The position numbers were made by a program, and so were the translations under genes. Positions 40,607 through 52,574 of a DNA stretch of 64,000 nucleotides are shown piece after piece. The stretch is from contig CM020618.1 of the NCBI GenBank assembly GCA_009829735.1, positions 40,477,030 to 40,541,029 of the forward strand, given 5' to 3'. A model generated the notes under the pieces. It was given only the letters and a program-made list of their open reading frames with translations, had not been told where the DNA came from and did no database searches. Numbering within the stretch: position 1 is the first letter of the stretch; every line of letters starts with the position of its first letter. This DNA is from Pyropia yezoensis (Eukaryota; Rhodophyta; Bangiophyceae; Bangiales; Bangiaceae).

Positions 40607-42181
40607 TGTTGAGGGAAGCGGCCCCAGCAACGGGGGCCACCCCACGTGGCCTGGCAGTACCCCCGCCGACGGGTCTTATTCATCTCAGGGGGCGGGGGGA
40701 ATGGGCCGAGGATGGGTGGACGGGCAACCGGCGCGCGCTGCGGGTCGCGGCTGCGGGCGGCGGGCTGGCCGAGGGGGCGTGGGAGCCGCGCCGGGCGGCG
40801 AGCGGCGCGACCGGCAGGGAGGGCACGTGGTGCCAGACGCGGGACCGATCGGGCTGGCGGCGTGGCCTCCCTTGGATGAACAGGGGGCGGGCCGCGGTGG
40901 TCGCGGCGCGAGAGCTGCGGCGCGGAGGACGCGGCGGAAGAGCCGCGGCGCGCATGGCCGAGGGACTGGACGGAACGAGCGGGCCCACCCACCCCGGGAC
41001 CCGGGGGGGGGGGGGGTTGGGGGCGGCGAGGGGAATCAAGCTGGCCCCGCCACCGGGCAGTGGCCGGCGGGAGGCAAGTCGGGCTGGCGATTGAGCGGCG
41101 CCGACACCGATGCCATCCCATGCGGCGGGAAAGTGATCGGAGCCGACCGCTGCCCACCACGGGGAGCCGGCCGATGGGGGAGGCGACCGGCGCCGACGCC
41201 GATGCCGCTCTCTGTGGCGGGGAGGCCGCGGGTCTGCACTGGCCGCTGCCCTCTACCGGGGAGCAGGTCGAGCGGGGCGGCGTGTGGCGCTTGGTGTGGC
41301 GGGAGCGTGTGGTGAGGCCGCGGCGTGCGGGGGAGCAGCCGGCCTTGCATAGTTTGGAGGGGCCAAGTACTGCCCTGGGCGGGATGCGTGAGTGGGGGAT
41401 TGAGGATGAGGACCGCGGCCGCCGAGGTGGTACATAACACTAAGGGCGGGGGCGCCGGGGAGAAGCAGGTGCAACACATGGACTTTACTCTCGCCCACTT
41501 GCCGAAGTGGGGGACCACGCGTGACGGCTAACAGCTACGCGGCGCGCGTTGGGTGATCTTCGAAGAATTTATGGGCCCAGGCCATCCCTATGGGTTGACC
41601 ACCAGTGCTTTGGATTTCTTGAGGCGGCTGGACGCCCTGGTGCTTGGGGCGCTGGTGGAGCAGCTGAGCGATGGCGCTGCGGGGGAGATCCTCCTGCGTT
41701 TGCCATTGGACGCCATTACCTGCCCACTCTGCGGGCGGCCGAGGCCCTGAGGCAGCAGCGGGCCCCCCCAGACGGGGGTGCTGACCAAGACTACCATCTT
41801 CCCCGACGGCGGAGTGCTGGTTGAGATCGATTGACGCGGAGCGGATTGCCGCGGCCGCGGGGAGGACGGACGAGAGACGGGCGGGAGTTGGCGGGGCTGC
41901 TCACGGCGAAGCGGCGTACACCAAGACGGCTAGAGAGACGCGGGGCGACGAGCGCCCAGGTAACAAGGCAGCAGGGCGGAAGAGGGGCCCACCGACGTGA
42001 GGGGTGGCAGTACCCGCAAGGCGCACCACGGCAGCAGCCGCACACTACCGGAGCAACAAGAGGCGGACAAAGGACATATGACAGGTGACGCGCGACAAGG
42101 CGCATTGGTCCACGGCAGCGGGGCAAGAAGCGGGGCACAAGGGGCGCGCGGACAAAATCGGCGGGCAAGATGGGGGGCGCC
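40607..42181 (+). other. Possible 5' LTR and leader of copia element D
   Basis: TGTTGAGGG at 40,607 resembles the start of many copia LTRs, and the gag of D begins at 42,182. The interval is very G-rich and has no convincing gene. The LTR end and a PBS could not be fixed and the second LTR is outside the window, so the boundaries are tentative. Confidence 0.3.
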
Positions 42182-43454
42182 ATGAAGGTGACGCAGCTGG
42201 GGGAGTCCCACCACCTCTCCTGGCTTGCTGACATTGAGCGGGTATGCCAAATGAAGGACTGCTGGGACGCGGTAATCGGCCCCATCCCCACGGCTGACCA
42301 GGTGCTGCTGGACGCGCTGGTGACGATCCCGACCAAGACGGCACTCACCCTCACAATGTCCAACACGACCGCCTCGGAAGACGACAAGAAGGCGGCGACC
42401 GGCCTGCTCTGCGCCTTGGAATGGCGGCGCAAGGACCAACTGGCGCAGGCCATCATGAAGCTCAACTTCGATGGCAAGCACGATGCGCTGAAGGAGGGCC
42501 GATACGCGCATGCCGTGTACACCCAGGTTGTCGACTCCTTCACCGCCCGCGGGGAGACGGGGCGGATGGAGCTCCTACGACGACTGAGCAATATGCAGAA
42601 GGCGCCTAAGGAGGCGATGGCAACGTACATCAACCGGGCATCCATGCTAAGGATCTAGATGAAACGCATGGGCGTGAGCACCCCTGAGAAGGAGCTCGTG
42701 GCGGCGCTCCTGGCGGGGCTGCCTGCGGCGTAGGCTGGCACAGTGGAGCTGCTGCAGAAACACCGCCCTAAAGACCTCCCGGGCGTCACCCGTCAACTGT
42801 TGGCGGCAGAGCTCAAGAGACGGCGTCTGGAGTAGGACGAGGACGAGGAATTGGTTCTGTCGGTGGCCGCGCAGCGCGCGGTTCCCAAACCGCTCAGCGT
42901 GCCCACCGCCAGCCCGCCCGCTCCGTCAGCCCCACGTACCAGTAGATGCCGCAGCTGCCTCTGCCGTACGGAGCCGCGCCGCCGCAGACGCACATGCAGC
43001 AGTACGACCACATGGCGCCGCCGCCCTACTACATTGGCAGCCCGTACCCGATGCCCACTGTGGAGACACCGGCGGGAGAAGCAACGAGGCTTCCCCGACG
43101 GTGCTGGGGATGCGGGCTGAGGGGGCACCTGCGCCGCAGCTGTGCCACCCACCCGCCGGCGACGGCGCAACCGCCCCTGCAGGACGGGCGACCGGCGAGG
43201 CCCATGATGGGCCTGATGCCCACGGTACCCACGATGCCCGTGATGGGCGCGGCGCGCGCGGGGGGACTGCCCCCCCACGGGTACGTGCTGCCATGGGATC
43301 TGCCCCGGCAGGCACGTGCCCCCCCTGCGGGAGCACCACACTACGCACAGGCGGCAGCGGCAATGGGGCAGCCGTGCCCCTCTGCGCCTCCTGACGAGCA
43401 GCTCTCCCGCTCGCCGGCCACGCCCGCCGGAGCGGGAGGACTGCCGCTCATGGC
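42182..43454 (+). mobile_element. Ty1/copia element D, gag part (split by A2)
   Basis: The frame beginning MKVTQLGESHHLSWL encodes a copia-type gag (UBN2-like): about 158 residues with LDALVTIPTKTAL and MATYINRASMLR, then ELVAALLAGLP, and further on a zinc knuckle CWGCGLRGHLRRSC (near 43,103-43,145). The next copia part, the protease, lies at 63,582 after the inserted gypsy elements. D is the oldest layer of the nest and broken, with several interruptions. Confidence 0.8.
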
Positions 43455-43923
43455 TGTGGCAGTATTGACCCCCAGGTAGGGGGGCAACACGTGCCATGCA
43501 AGGGGCGGCAGGCCACTAGCCTGATCCGTTCCTCCCCCTGCATTTGGGTCCATATTCCCTAAGTTTGGGATAGTTAGCTTAGTAGTAAATCCAACTTGGA
43601 TTTGAGGGTTTTCTGCATTTATCGTCTTGAATTTTCGTGTGGCCCGGTGGGCAGGTGCTGGGGTGGGAGATTCTGAGTGGCGAGATTCTGAGGGGACCCT
43701 GGGGGGATAAGGGGAGGGACAGCGGGGCTTGGCCCTGCGTCCCCGTCCCGACCAAGAAGCTGTTGGACCACACACCATCCTCTTGTTCGTCAGTGGGGGG
43801 TTTGCCCCACAACAGGGACAGAGTGTGTGCGACTTGCACTTCTTCCGGTTCCCCCGACACGGGAGGCAGCCCTTGTACACCGCCCCAACTTGGGTGTCGT
43901 GTGTGTAAGAGGTTTTTGCAACA
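43455..43923 (+). repeat. 5' LTR of A2
   Basis: 469 bp, starting TGTGGCAGTATTGACC and ending TTTTTGCAACA. It matches 63,113-63,581 at all but 5 sites. Confidence 0.96.
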
Positions 43924-43925
43924 TT

Positions 43926-43944
43926 TGGTGGAGCAGCAGGGGAC
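43926..43944 (+). other. A2 primer-binding site
   Basis: TGGTGGAGCAGCAGGGGAC lies two bases after the 5' LTR. TGG pairs with the CCA end of a tRNA. The same site is found in B and the TRIM, and with one change in E. Confidence 0.85.
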
Positions 43945-44042
43945 AGAGGTAAACTTTACCTCCGGGTACACCCGGGTGTAGGGGGCCCTCTGTCTCAAAG
44001 GAACGGTGGACTTGGACCGTGTCATACGGATCGTCAGCCAAC

Positions 44043-45988
44043 ATGGCTAGTTCGGACCCCCCGTCGTCCGGGGAGTACACGGGTGACGCACGTACTTCAG
44101 TGCCTTTGAATACTGGTGAGGCACAGGTGGGTTTACCTGGGGTCGCAGAGGGACTGGAGGTCCCTCAAGCCAGCAGTACTGGAAGTGCGGGCGGGCAACA
44201 GGCCACCCCGACTCAGTCGGGAGTTCGCTCGGGTGACACTTCTGATGTGGGTGGGCCGAAGTCTGGCCACCGTGTGGTATACTCAACGGGAACGTCCCAA
44301 GGGGTGAGGACTGTCCCCGCGGGTTCCACTCGGGTTGGAGCCAACTTTGGCTTGGAGCCGTCGCCAACTAGGCTTTCGGGGGACGGCGGACCTCCGTTGG
44401 TCGGCGATGGGCTCGCGCCCATGCCCCGGTTGAGACCCCTGAGGAACGTGGTTACCCCTCAGGTGGACTTCCGGAGGCGGACCGAGACTCAACTGGAGTC
44501 GTCAATCCACTCCTCGCGGAAACTGTCCGTCGGGAGGCGACCAATGTGTTGCGGCAGACTTTGCCGGACCTGGTGGTCACGATGACGAATACTATTCTGA
44601 ATCAGATTGTGGCGAGTTTGCCAGATGGCCTTCATGTCCGGACCGGATCGGGGCTTTCGAGCCCGCAGGCGCAGGGGGAATCCCTCCTCACGCCTATCTC
44701 GGGTCGCCCCGAACAGGGGGCGACACCTGTGACTCCCAACGAGGGAGCCACACCATACTCGGTGGGGCGTACGCCCTTCATGGGGGAGTTCCCCCCGGAA
44801 ACGCCGGCGACTACACCAAGCGCGCCGCGCCAGACCATGGGCACTGAGGGTGAACTTGCCCCAGTGCCACAGCGGCTGTTCCCTCAACGTGAGGTGCCGC
44901 CCAAGATCCAGGTAGCCAACCCGGTCTACCAGAGGATCTTTGATTGTGAGACCTACGCCCTCCACAATAGGTCGGTGGCGTATGGTCCTGACCAGGCCCA
45001 AGCCATGGGCCGTGCCAAGAAGAATGCACTTCACTCTTTTGGGCACAAAGCGGAGTGGGATGGAACTCCCACCCTCCGTGTCTTTGAGTTCCTACGTCGT
45101 TTCACAAAAGCCTGTGACGACAACGCCATAAGTGAAGGCATGGCTTTCTACATGCTACAGGAGTTTACGAAGGGAGACCTGCGGACAGAACTTATGTCCG
45201 TCATGCCCAGCTCCTCAAGTGGAGGCGCTGGTGAGATGACGTCCTATTTTGAGCTCGTCAACTGGTTGTTGAGAGCCATGGTTGATGAAGCGGCGCTGGC
45301 TTCTCAAGTCGAGGAGTTTACGCAAGCCCATCAGGAAGAGGCGGAGGACGAGTTGTCCTTTGCGGAGCGAGTCCGTAAGCTCAACAATCTTTGTGGGTTT
45401 CTTCATTCACAAGCTGTGGTGAAGAGTCGGTTTGTGGAGGGACTCCATTGGTCAGTCCGGATGGAGACCCGGCTGCATAACGCTGCTCGGGCGACCCTGG
45501 CCGAGTTGGCTAGGTTCGCCTACCGCAGAGGCGAGGCCTACCGCAAGTTGCGGGAGGAACAACGCCAGGAGCGCCAGGCCGAGTTGGCCAAGGAGCGGGA
45601 GGACGCGCGCGAGGCCAGAAAGTTGAGAGAGGCACGCCGAATCCGCAAGGAGAGGGTGGTAGCTGCCGTGGGAACTTCCCAGGGTACCTCTTCGTCTTCC
45701 CAAGTCGGGAAGACCCCTCCCGGAACAGACAATCGGTGTTGGAACTGCAACTCCGATGGACACTGGGCTTATGATTGCCCCAAGTTGAGTAAACGCATCC
45801 AACAACTTGTTAGGAATGCGAGTAAGAAGTCGGCTACGAATGAAGTACGTTCACGCCGCGAGGGTGGACCTCGACCGGTGGTGGCGGTCGCCACACCCTC
45901 GGCGAAGGGGGCGCACACGTCGTCCTCGGACTCGTCGTCTTCCCCTTCGTCCTCAGATTCGGACGCCAAGTCGGCGGGAAACGAATGA
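44043..45988 (+). other. A2 gag region
   Basis: From MASSDPPSSGEYTGDA an N-terminal Pro/Ser/Gly-rich region leads to a capsid-like helical part (about 44,900-45,430), an Arg/Glu-rich helix (REEQRQERQAELAKERE) and the zinc knuckle CWNCNSDGHWAYDCP (near 45,742-45,780), with a Ser/Asp-rich end. It is homologous to the A1 gag. Confidence 0.85.
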
Positions 45989-46143
45989 CCGTTGGAGCTG
46001 GTCGTCCGAAGCTCACAACGGCAGCCTCGGCCAAGTAGGTCAAGAGGACGAATCAACCGTGCCGGATACTGCGGCGATCTAAGGGAGTCCGCCCACCTCG
46101 GGTAGGACTCCCCAAGAACGTAAACCCACGTCGGGTCATCGCG

Positions 46144-49100
46144 GTGCTGACGGGTGAGAACTTCCAGGTGGCTGGACGGGTGCAACTTGCCCCCGGCCGC
46201 GCCTGTTGTGCCCGTATCGTACTTGATACCGGGTCAGGAGCCTCCTTGATACGCAAGTCGCGATTACCAAAGGAGATGAAGCTCCAACGCTGGAAGTCTA
46301 AAGCTGACCATCTGATCGATATCAATGGTGGGGTACTTCCCATCGTTGGTGCCGTGACCCTACCAACTAGGTTGGGGACCCATGAGGTCGACGTGACCTA
46401 TGGTGTAGTTGAGAATATATCGGTACCCCTGCTTCTGGGTACCCCTTATGTCGTAACACAAGTGCCTTTGATTTGTGGCCCTGAGTACTGGGTCAAGTTG
46501 ATGAATGGGGAGACTATCCCCATCCTTGGTATGGGAAAGTCCGTGGCTCCTGTGACAGTCTCACAGTCGAAGCCTGTTTGCTCTGTGAGGGAAGGGTTTA
46601 CTGCTACCCTGCGTTTAGCCCGTAAAGTCACGTTGCCCCCCAACTCGGTGGCGCACGTTGATGTTGTAACTGATTATACGGGGAACGGGTTGGTGCACCC
46701 TTACCCCCATCTTGCTCGCAAGCACCAAGTGCATGTTGCCCTTGGCACGATGGACTCCAAAGCCGGAGTCTCGCGGAGGATCCAGGTGATGAACCTGAGC
46801 TCGTCGCCCAAGTACTTCAAGTCGGGAGCCAAGTTCGGCTATATCGACCAACACGAGGGACCGGTAGTAGCGGTCACCCTCAACGCGGGCGCAAGTAGCG
46901 ACCCGAAGTCCGGAAAGGAGAAGCATCAAGCCAAGTCGGCCGCCTCTCCTCGGCCCCATGTGAACATGGAGGGTGCTCCACCCAGGTTGAGGGTTCAAGT
47001 TGAACGCCTCTTGGACCAATATCACAGGTTGTGGGATGGTCAATTGGGACTCATGAGAGCCACCCAACACCGGATCGAGTTGAAGCCCGGTGCACCCCCT
47101 ATACGCCAACAACCGTATAGGGGAGGACCCCGTTCAAGGGCCCTTGTTAAGGAGCAAGTTGCTCGCATGGAGGCCCTCGATGTGATCGAGGCCAGTAACG
47201 CCGAGTGGGCGAGTCCGGTGGTTATCGTCCCCAAAGTTGATGGGACCCCCCGGTTCTGTATCGACTACCGTAAGCTCAACGAGAGCACGGTGAAGGACAG
47301 TTATCCCCTACCTAGGATGGACGACTGTCTGGACTCTCTGGGGGAGGCAAACGTGTTCTCTACCCTGGACTGTAACGCGGGGTACTGGCAAATTCCCATT
47401 GCCCCGGAGGACAGGCATAAAACTACCTTTACCTGTCACTGTGGTACCTACCAGTGCAAGCGCCTACCGTTTGGACCGTGTAACGCGCCGGCAACTTTCC
47501 AGCGCGCTATGGACATGATTCTGGCCGGAGTACGGTGGCAGATCTGTCTCGTGTACCTAGACGATATCATTGTGTTCTCCCGAAGTCCGGAGGAACACAT
47601 TGGCCATCTTGGCCAGGTGTCCAAGCTACTTGCTGACGCCGGTGTGTCACTGAAGGCGAGTAAGTGCCACCTCTTCACTCAAGAGGTGGAATACTTGGGA
47701 CATGTTGTCCGTCCGGGGCGTTTCAGTGTCAACGAGAAGAACTTGAGGGCCATCCGTAAGGCTCAGTACCCCCGGACCCACACCCAGATGAGGAGCTTCC
47801 TCGGGATGTGTAACGTGCACCGACGTTTCACCAAGGGCTTCGCCAAGGTGGCGAAGCCGTTGAATGAGCTAGTTAGCTCAACGCTACCGAAGAACCTGCC
47901 TCCCCCAAGTCGGGTGGAGCAAGAATCCTTTGAGACTCTTCGGGACCTTCTGCTGAAGCCCCCCATCTTGGCTATTCCCAGGTTGGGAAGCCACTACATC
48001 CTGGATGTGGACGCTAGCTACGACCAACGTGGTTGTGTGTTGCTTCAGCAGCAGCCGGACAAGGAGTACTTGCCGGTAGACACTTCAGCAAGGGGCTGAA
48101 CTCGGCCGAGAAGAACTACGGAGTCACCGAGTTGGAAGGACTCCCAGTGGTGTGGGCGGTGACGTCACTTCGTCACTACCTAGGGGGTGAGAAGTTCCTC
48201 ATCCGCTGTGACCACCGCGCGTTGCAGTTCATCTTTAAGACGGATTGTACGAACACTCGTCTCAACCGGTGGAGGGTGCGACTGGCACCCTTCAACTTCG
48301 ATATTGAGTACCGACCTGGCAGGCAACATGCCCTTGCCGACGGCCTTTCTCGGGTACCTACCGCGGGGCTGGACACTAACCCAGTCGATGAGGACATCCC
48401 CATCGTGGGGGTAGTCACGCGCTCGGGTCAGGCGTTGAACCCCGAGGCGCCAGGGAACAAAAAGTACTTGCCCCTGTCCCTGGACGAGGTGGTGAACGCC
48501 CAGGCCGAGGATCCCTTCTGCAAGTCGCAGAGGGATACACTGGACACAGTTGCGGAGACGCGGTTCTTTCTGGCAGACGATGGCCTCCTCATGAGGAGGG
48601 GGGTATTCCAGGGGACCGAACAACTTGTCGTCCCCGCATCTCTCAAGGACATTTTCCTTGAGAGGGAGCATAACGCTCCCACAGGTGGACACCTGGGGTC
48701 TAATAAACTGTACCAGACCCTGAGGACCAGGTACTACTGGCCGTCCATGGTGGTGGACATCTACAGTTGGGTGGCTGCTTGCACAAGTTGTGCGCAGAAC
48801 CGCCTGATGGAACGGCGGCCTACTACGGCTATGCTATTGTTCCCGGCCAAGGAGCCCTTCGCCGCGTTGGCGATGGTCATCCTTGGGCCACTGCCAGTGA
48901 CCGAGGAGGGCAACCAGTACCTCCTGATTATCTGTGACCGCTTCACGAAACTTACGCGAGCGATCCCACTGGCAGAGATCACGGCCATGTCGGTCGTGTC
49001 AGCCTTCCTAGATCACTGGGTTGCCGCGTATGGCATTCCGGATAGTACACTATCGGACAATGGACCGCAATTTGCGTCTGTACTGTTTCAGGGAGTGCTG

Positions 49101-49967
49101 GATATGTTGGGGGTTAAGGCAAACTATGCCACCCCCTACCACCCACAAAATCATTGGCAGGTGGAGCGCTTCAACAAAACTATTGTTCGGCAGCTGCGCC
49201 ACTATGTGAGTGAGCATGTGAAAACGTGGGACCAATACATTTCTATTCTTACCACTGCCTACAATTCGCAGGTTCACTCATCTACCGGGGAAGAACCCCT
49301 CGCTTTTGTGACCCCCCGTCGCGTGCGGTCTATTGCTGTGCGGCGGCCGCTCCCAACTAGGGAGGATGGTGGCAGTACGCCTACTCCTACTGAGAGTAAG
49401 GCTGAGTTCGCTGCTAGGCTTGAAAACCTCATCCCTAAAGTCAGGGCTGAGATGGACAAAGCACAAAAGCGCTACAAGCGTACCTTTGACAAAAAGGTGC
49501 GCAATGCTAAGCATGTCCCCGAGCAGGGTGAATGGGTGCAGGTACACTCACACACCCCAACTGGGGGTACGCTGGTATTCCAGACGAAGGGGCCGTACCA
49601 GGTCCTTCGTACTGATGGGCGGCGCTTCACCATCGAAAGTGACGATGGGGTCCGCACAGTGAACGGACAGGACGTGGTCAAAGTTGCACCACCGCCTGCA
49701 GGCGACCCAGCTTGGGCGCGTGCGTTGGAAGCGTGGCGCCTCCCCTCGCTGCCTGCGGCCAAACAGGGCCCGCAGGAGTACGTGTTCGATAAGTATATCG
49801 ACCACGGCCGGGATGAGGACACTGACCGCCTCATGTTGAGGGTGCGTTGGTTTGGCTACAAAGCCAAGAATGATACGTGGGAGTATGTGGAGGACCTTCC
49901 CGCTGAGAAGGTCCGGGCATACTGTGCCCGGAACGAGATAGACCCTAACAGCCCTCCCTCAATGTGA
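46144..49967 (+). other. A2 pol: protease, RT, RNase H, integrase, chromodomain
   Basis: Domain order: aspartic protease (DTGSGAS near 46,228), RT (FCIDYRKLN near 47,254; YLDD near 47,557), RT connection, RNase H (YILDVDASYDQ near 48,000; LIRCDHRALQF), integrase zinc finger (HNAPTGGHLG ... CTSCAQNR), DDE core, and the chromodomain-like end containing LRVRWFGYKAKNDTWEYVE (49,840-49,890). Gypsy order with a chromodomain makes it a chromovirus. It is nearly whole as a fossil. Confidence 0.93.
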
Positions 49968-50078
49968 GGGAAGGCCGAGTAACCGTGCCAAGAGAGTGCT
50001 TCAAGTCGAAGTGGTACGCAGAGTGGCTTTTAACTACAGCCCTAACCCTCGCACTCTCACAACAAAGGCAGCTGCCAA

Positions 50079-51942
50079 CTAGGCATGCATGCAAGACTCT
50101 CCAACCCCACGGCCTTCGCCCTCACGTGGAGGTGAGCGGCGAGACCCACGGCGATAACGCTCCCCACCAGTCAGCGGGGCCGGTGGCTCCAAGTCAGAAC
50201 CGCCGCGCCCCTCACGGTCGCGCAAGTGGCGACGACCGCGGCTGCCCTTCTGATTAGTCTTGCGCGCAAGTTGGCGACGCGGACGCCGGACCGACTCCGA
50301 CTCTGACGGAGTCGAGGACTCCGAGACGGAGTAAGACAGCTCGTCTTCCGAAACGGAGGGAGAGCGCCGCGAGTGTCGGCGACGACGGCGAGGAGGCGAG
50401 TATGCCCGGCTCGCGCGACGTTTGCCACGCCCAAGTGGGGCTGGCTGGGGCATAATAGCCCCAATGCGAGCCAACTCGGCCGTCATAAACTCCGCCACCG
50501 ACTCGCAACTCGCGGTCGCCACTGCAGTACGAACGCGCTCCTCAAGTTGAGGAGTCTCGGAAGTTTGAAGGGTTGCGGTCGACGCGGCCAACCAGGATAT
50601 GGTGCGCACCAACGTGGTGATCATCATCTCTGAGGTTAGAGGCGTGGGCGGTAGCACCAACTTGGGGTATACCGTCAGGAGGGTGGCCCCCAAGTTGGGG
50701 GACACCGGGGTGGACGACTCAACGGCCACGCTAATCGGGATGTCCCCGTGCGGCTGGTAGGGGACAGGAGGAAGCGGAGGGGCACGCCGAGGTGGCGGGA
50801 CCCGGGTGTAACTGCGACCCCGACTTGGGGCCCCCGCAGTGGGTTGAGTCATATGGTCATCATATGAGGGCACGGCCATAACTATGGCCTTGTCCGGGGG
50901 TGGCTCAGTGTGGCGATCCACTTCCGGGGCATACGGGTAGTCCCCGATGCCCAACCCCTCTCGTAGGACCACACGGCCGTCGTGAAGTTCAGGAGCGACC
51001 CACACGAGCTGGCGAAGTGCGCCATCGTCCTTGGGCCCACGAGTGGGGCGGCGCAACTTGTGCTCAATGCTCTCCCACTCGATAAACTTGTGGAGGCGGA
51101 GCATCTCCTCAAGTAGAGTGAGTTGTCCTGATGAGCACCCCTCAGCAACTAGCTGAGGGGTGAGCTGTTCCAAACCTTGGATAAGCCGGAGGGGGAGATG
51201 CCAGAGCATCCCCCGCCGCTGAACACAAGACACCCAGGTCGACATGACCTCGAGGAGCCACTGGGTGGCCAACATGGCCCACACCAGGTGATCAGGGCCA
51301 GCCGTCAACATGACGGCGCCGAAGTGGTCAAGCAACCGTGGCAGCAACGCCGGGAACCCGTAGGGGACCTCAACTTGAGGCCACCACTCGGGCTTCTTCG
51401 GATAGTACTGCTCCTTACTGGCAGCAGACTGCTGAGGGAACTCAAGTTGAGCCGAGGTCACCAAGTAGGGACCTCGCCGGAAGTCCTTCTCCATCCGCAC
51501 ATCAAAGTGATGAGTGTGCGTATCGGCCTCGTGAAGGTACGGGGGGCGAGTTGCCACCGCGTCCCAAGTAAAGGTCGGCAAGTCGCCGGGACCCGAGATA
51601 GTTCCCCCGCGGTCCACCATGGCCTTGGCCCGCTGTATGTCTTCGACCTCCTCGTCGTCCAGGAAGGCAAACTGGTCCGTCCTGAAGCCGGCAGGGAACC
51701 CGACCCTACGGGGATAATTCTCCCGTAGGCGGTCCCATACCCGACTCATCGCTGCGCCAAGTCGGCCACAGCGAAGAACAGTCAACCCCTCCTCATATAG
51801 AGGCCAAGCGGGGTAAAACCACCGCCCCAAGGCCTCACGCGGGACAACTTGTCCCGCCTCCGGGGGAGATCCCGCCGTCAACCCAAAGCCGGGTGACGCG
51901 GGAGTCCCATCCCCCGGGGCGATCGCGGAGCCCCCGCCGGAG
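50079..51942 (-). CDS. Antisense ORF of family A (A2 copy, split by B)
   Basis: Same protein as the antisense ORF of A1: GRWFYPAWPLYEEGL, TFTWDAVATRPPYL, PEWWPQVEVPYGFPALLPRL, FGAVMLTAGPDHLVWAML and a basic tail (PPRRRRRHSRRSPS). It lies between the end of pol (49,967) and the 3' LTR, opposite to gag-pol, with only about 110 bp between the two convergent stops. B is inserted at its right end; the rest of the coding-like sequence continues beyond B, from 62,695 into the 3' LTR. Confidence 0.82.
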
Positions 51943-52305
51943 TGTAGCACAATAGGTATCCGTCGCACGTCCACTCTCAGGGAACACTCACCAAGGGGGA
52001 TCGGCACCAACGTCACCGGGAGGCCAAGGTTGCTGTCCTTGGAGCGCAAGCCACGGGACCAAGATGGGAGCCCAAATGGGAGGGGTTTGTTGTTCTGCCT
52101 TGGCCGGCGGTGGATTCGCCGCCGGCCCCCTCGTTATAAACCCTCGGAGACACTACTAACTACCCTCCACCCCAAGATGCGAGTCCCTCTGGTCATACGT
52201 AACTCATAGATACCGTGACCAGTATGGACTCTCAAATTGAAAGTCACGGGTTAGAAGTAGCCCCCCTAACATTAGGGTCACAATACGGCCAACCATATTG
52301 CTACA
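51943..52305 (-). repeat. 3' LTR of B
   Basis: 363 bp with TGTAGCA and TGCTACA ends, almost identical to 62,327-62,689. On its inner side (52,306-52,318) the minus strand has a polypurine tract, AAGGGGGGGATA, the start point for second-strand synthesis. Confidence 0.95.
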
Positions 52306-52574
52306 TATCCCCCCCTTAGATTCGGCCCGTCCTCGGGTCGAGTTGCATTCGGGTTTCCGAATGTAAGTGGGTCGCGTGACCGTTTACCAGTCGGGTGGGG
52401 CTTTGCGCCCTGTCGCGACAGACACCCCTTTTCGAGGTTGTCTGAGGGGGGTGCCCCCCTTTGTGTGGTACACACACGATCCGTTTTCCGGACCGTTAAT
52501 TTCCCGATGCGGGTTTCTGTTCACGACCCCCCTTTCCGAGGGGTGGTGCAAGCGGATCCGCCACCAGGTGCCTG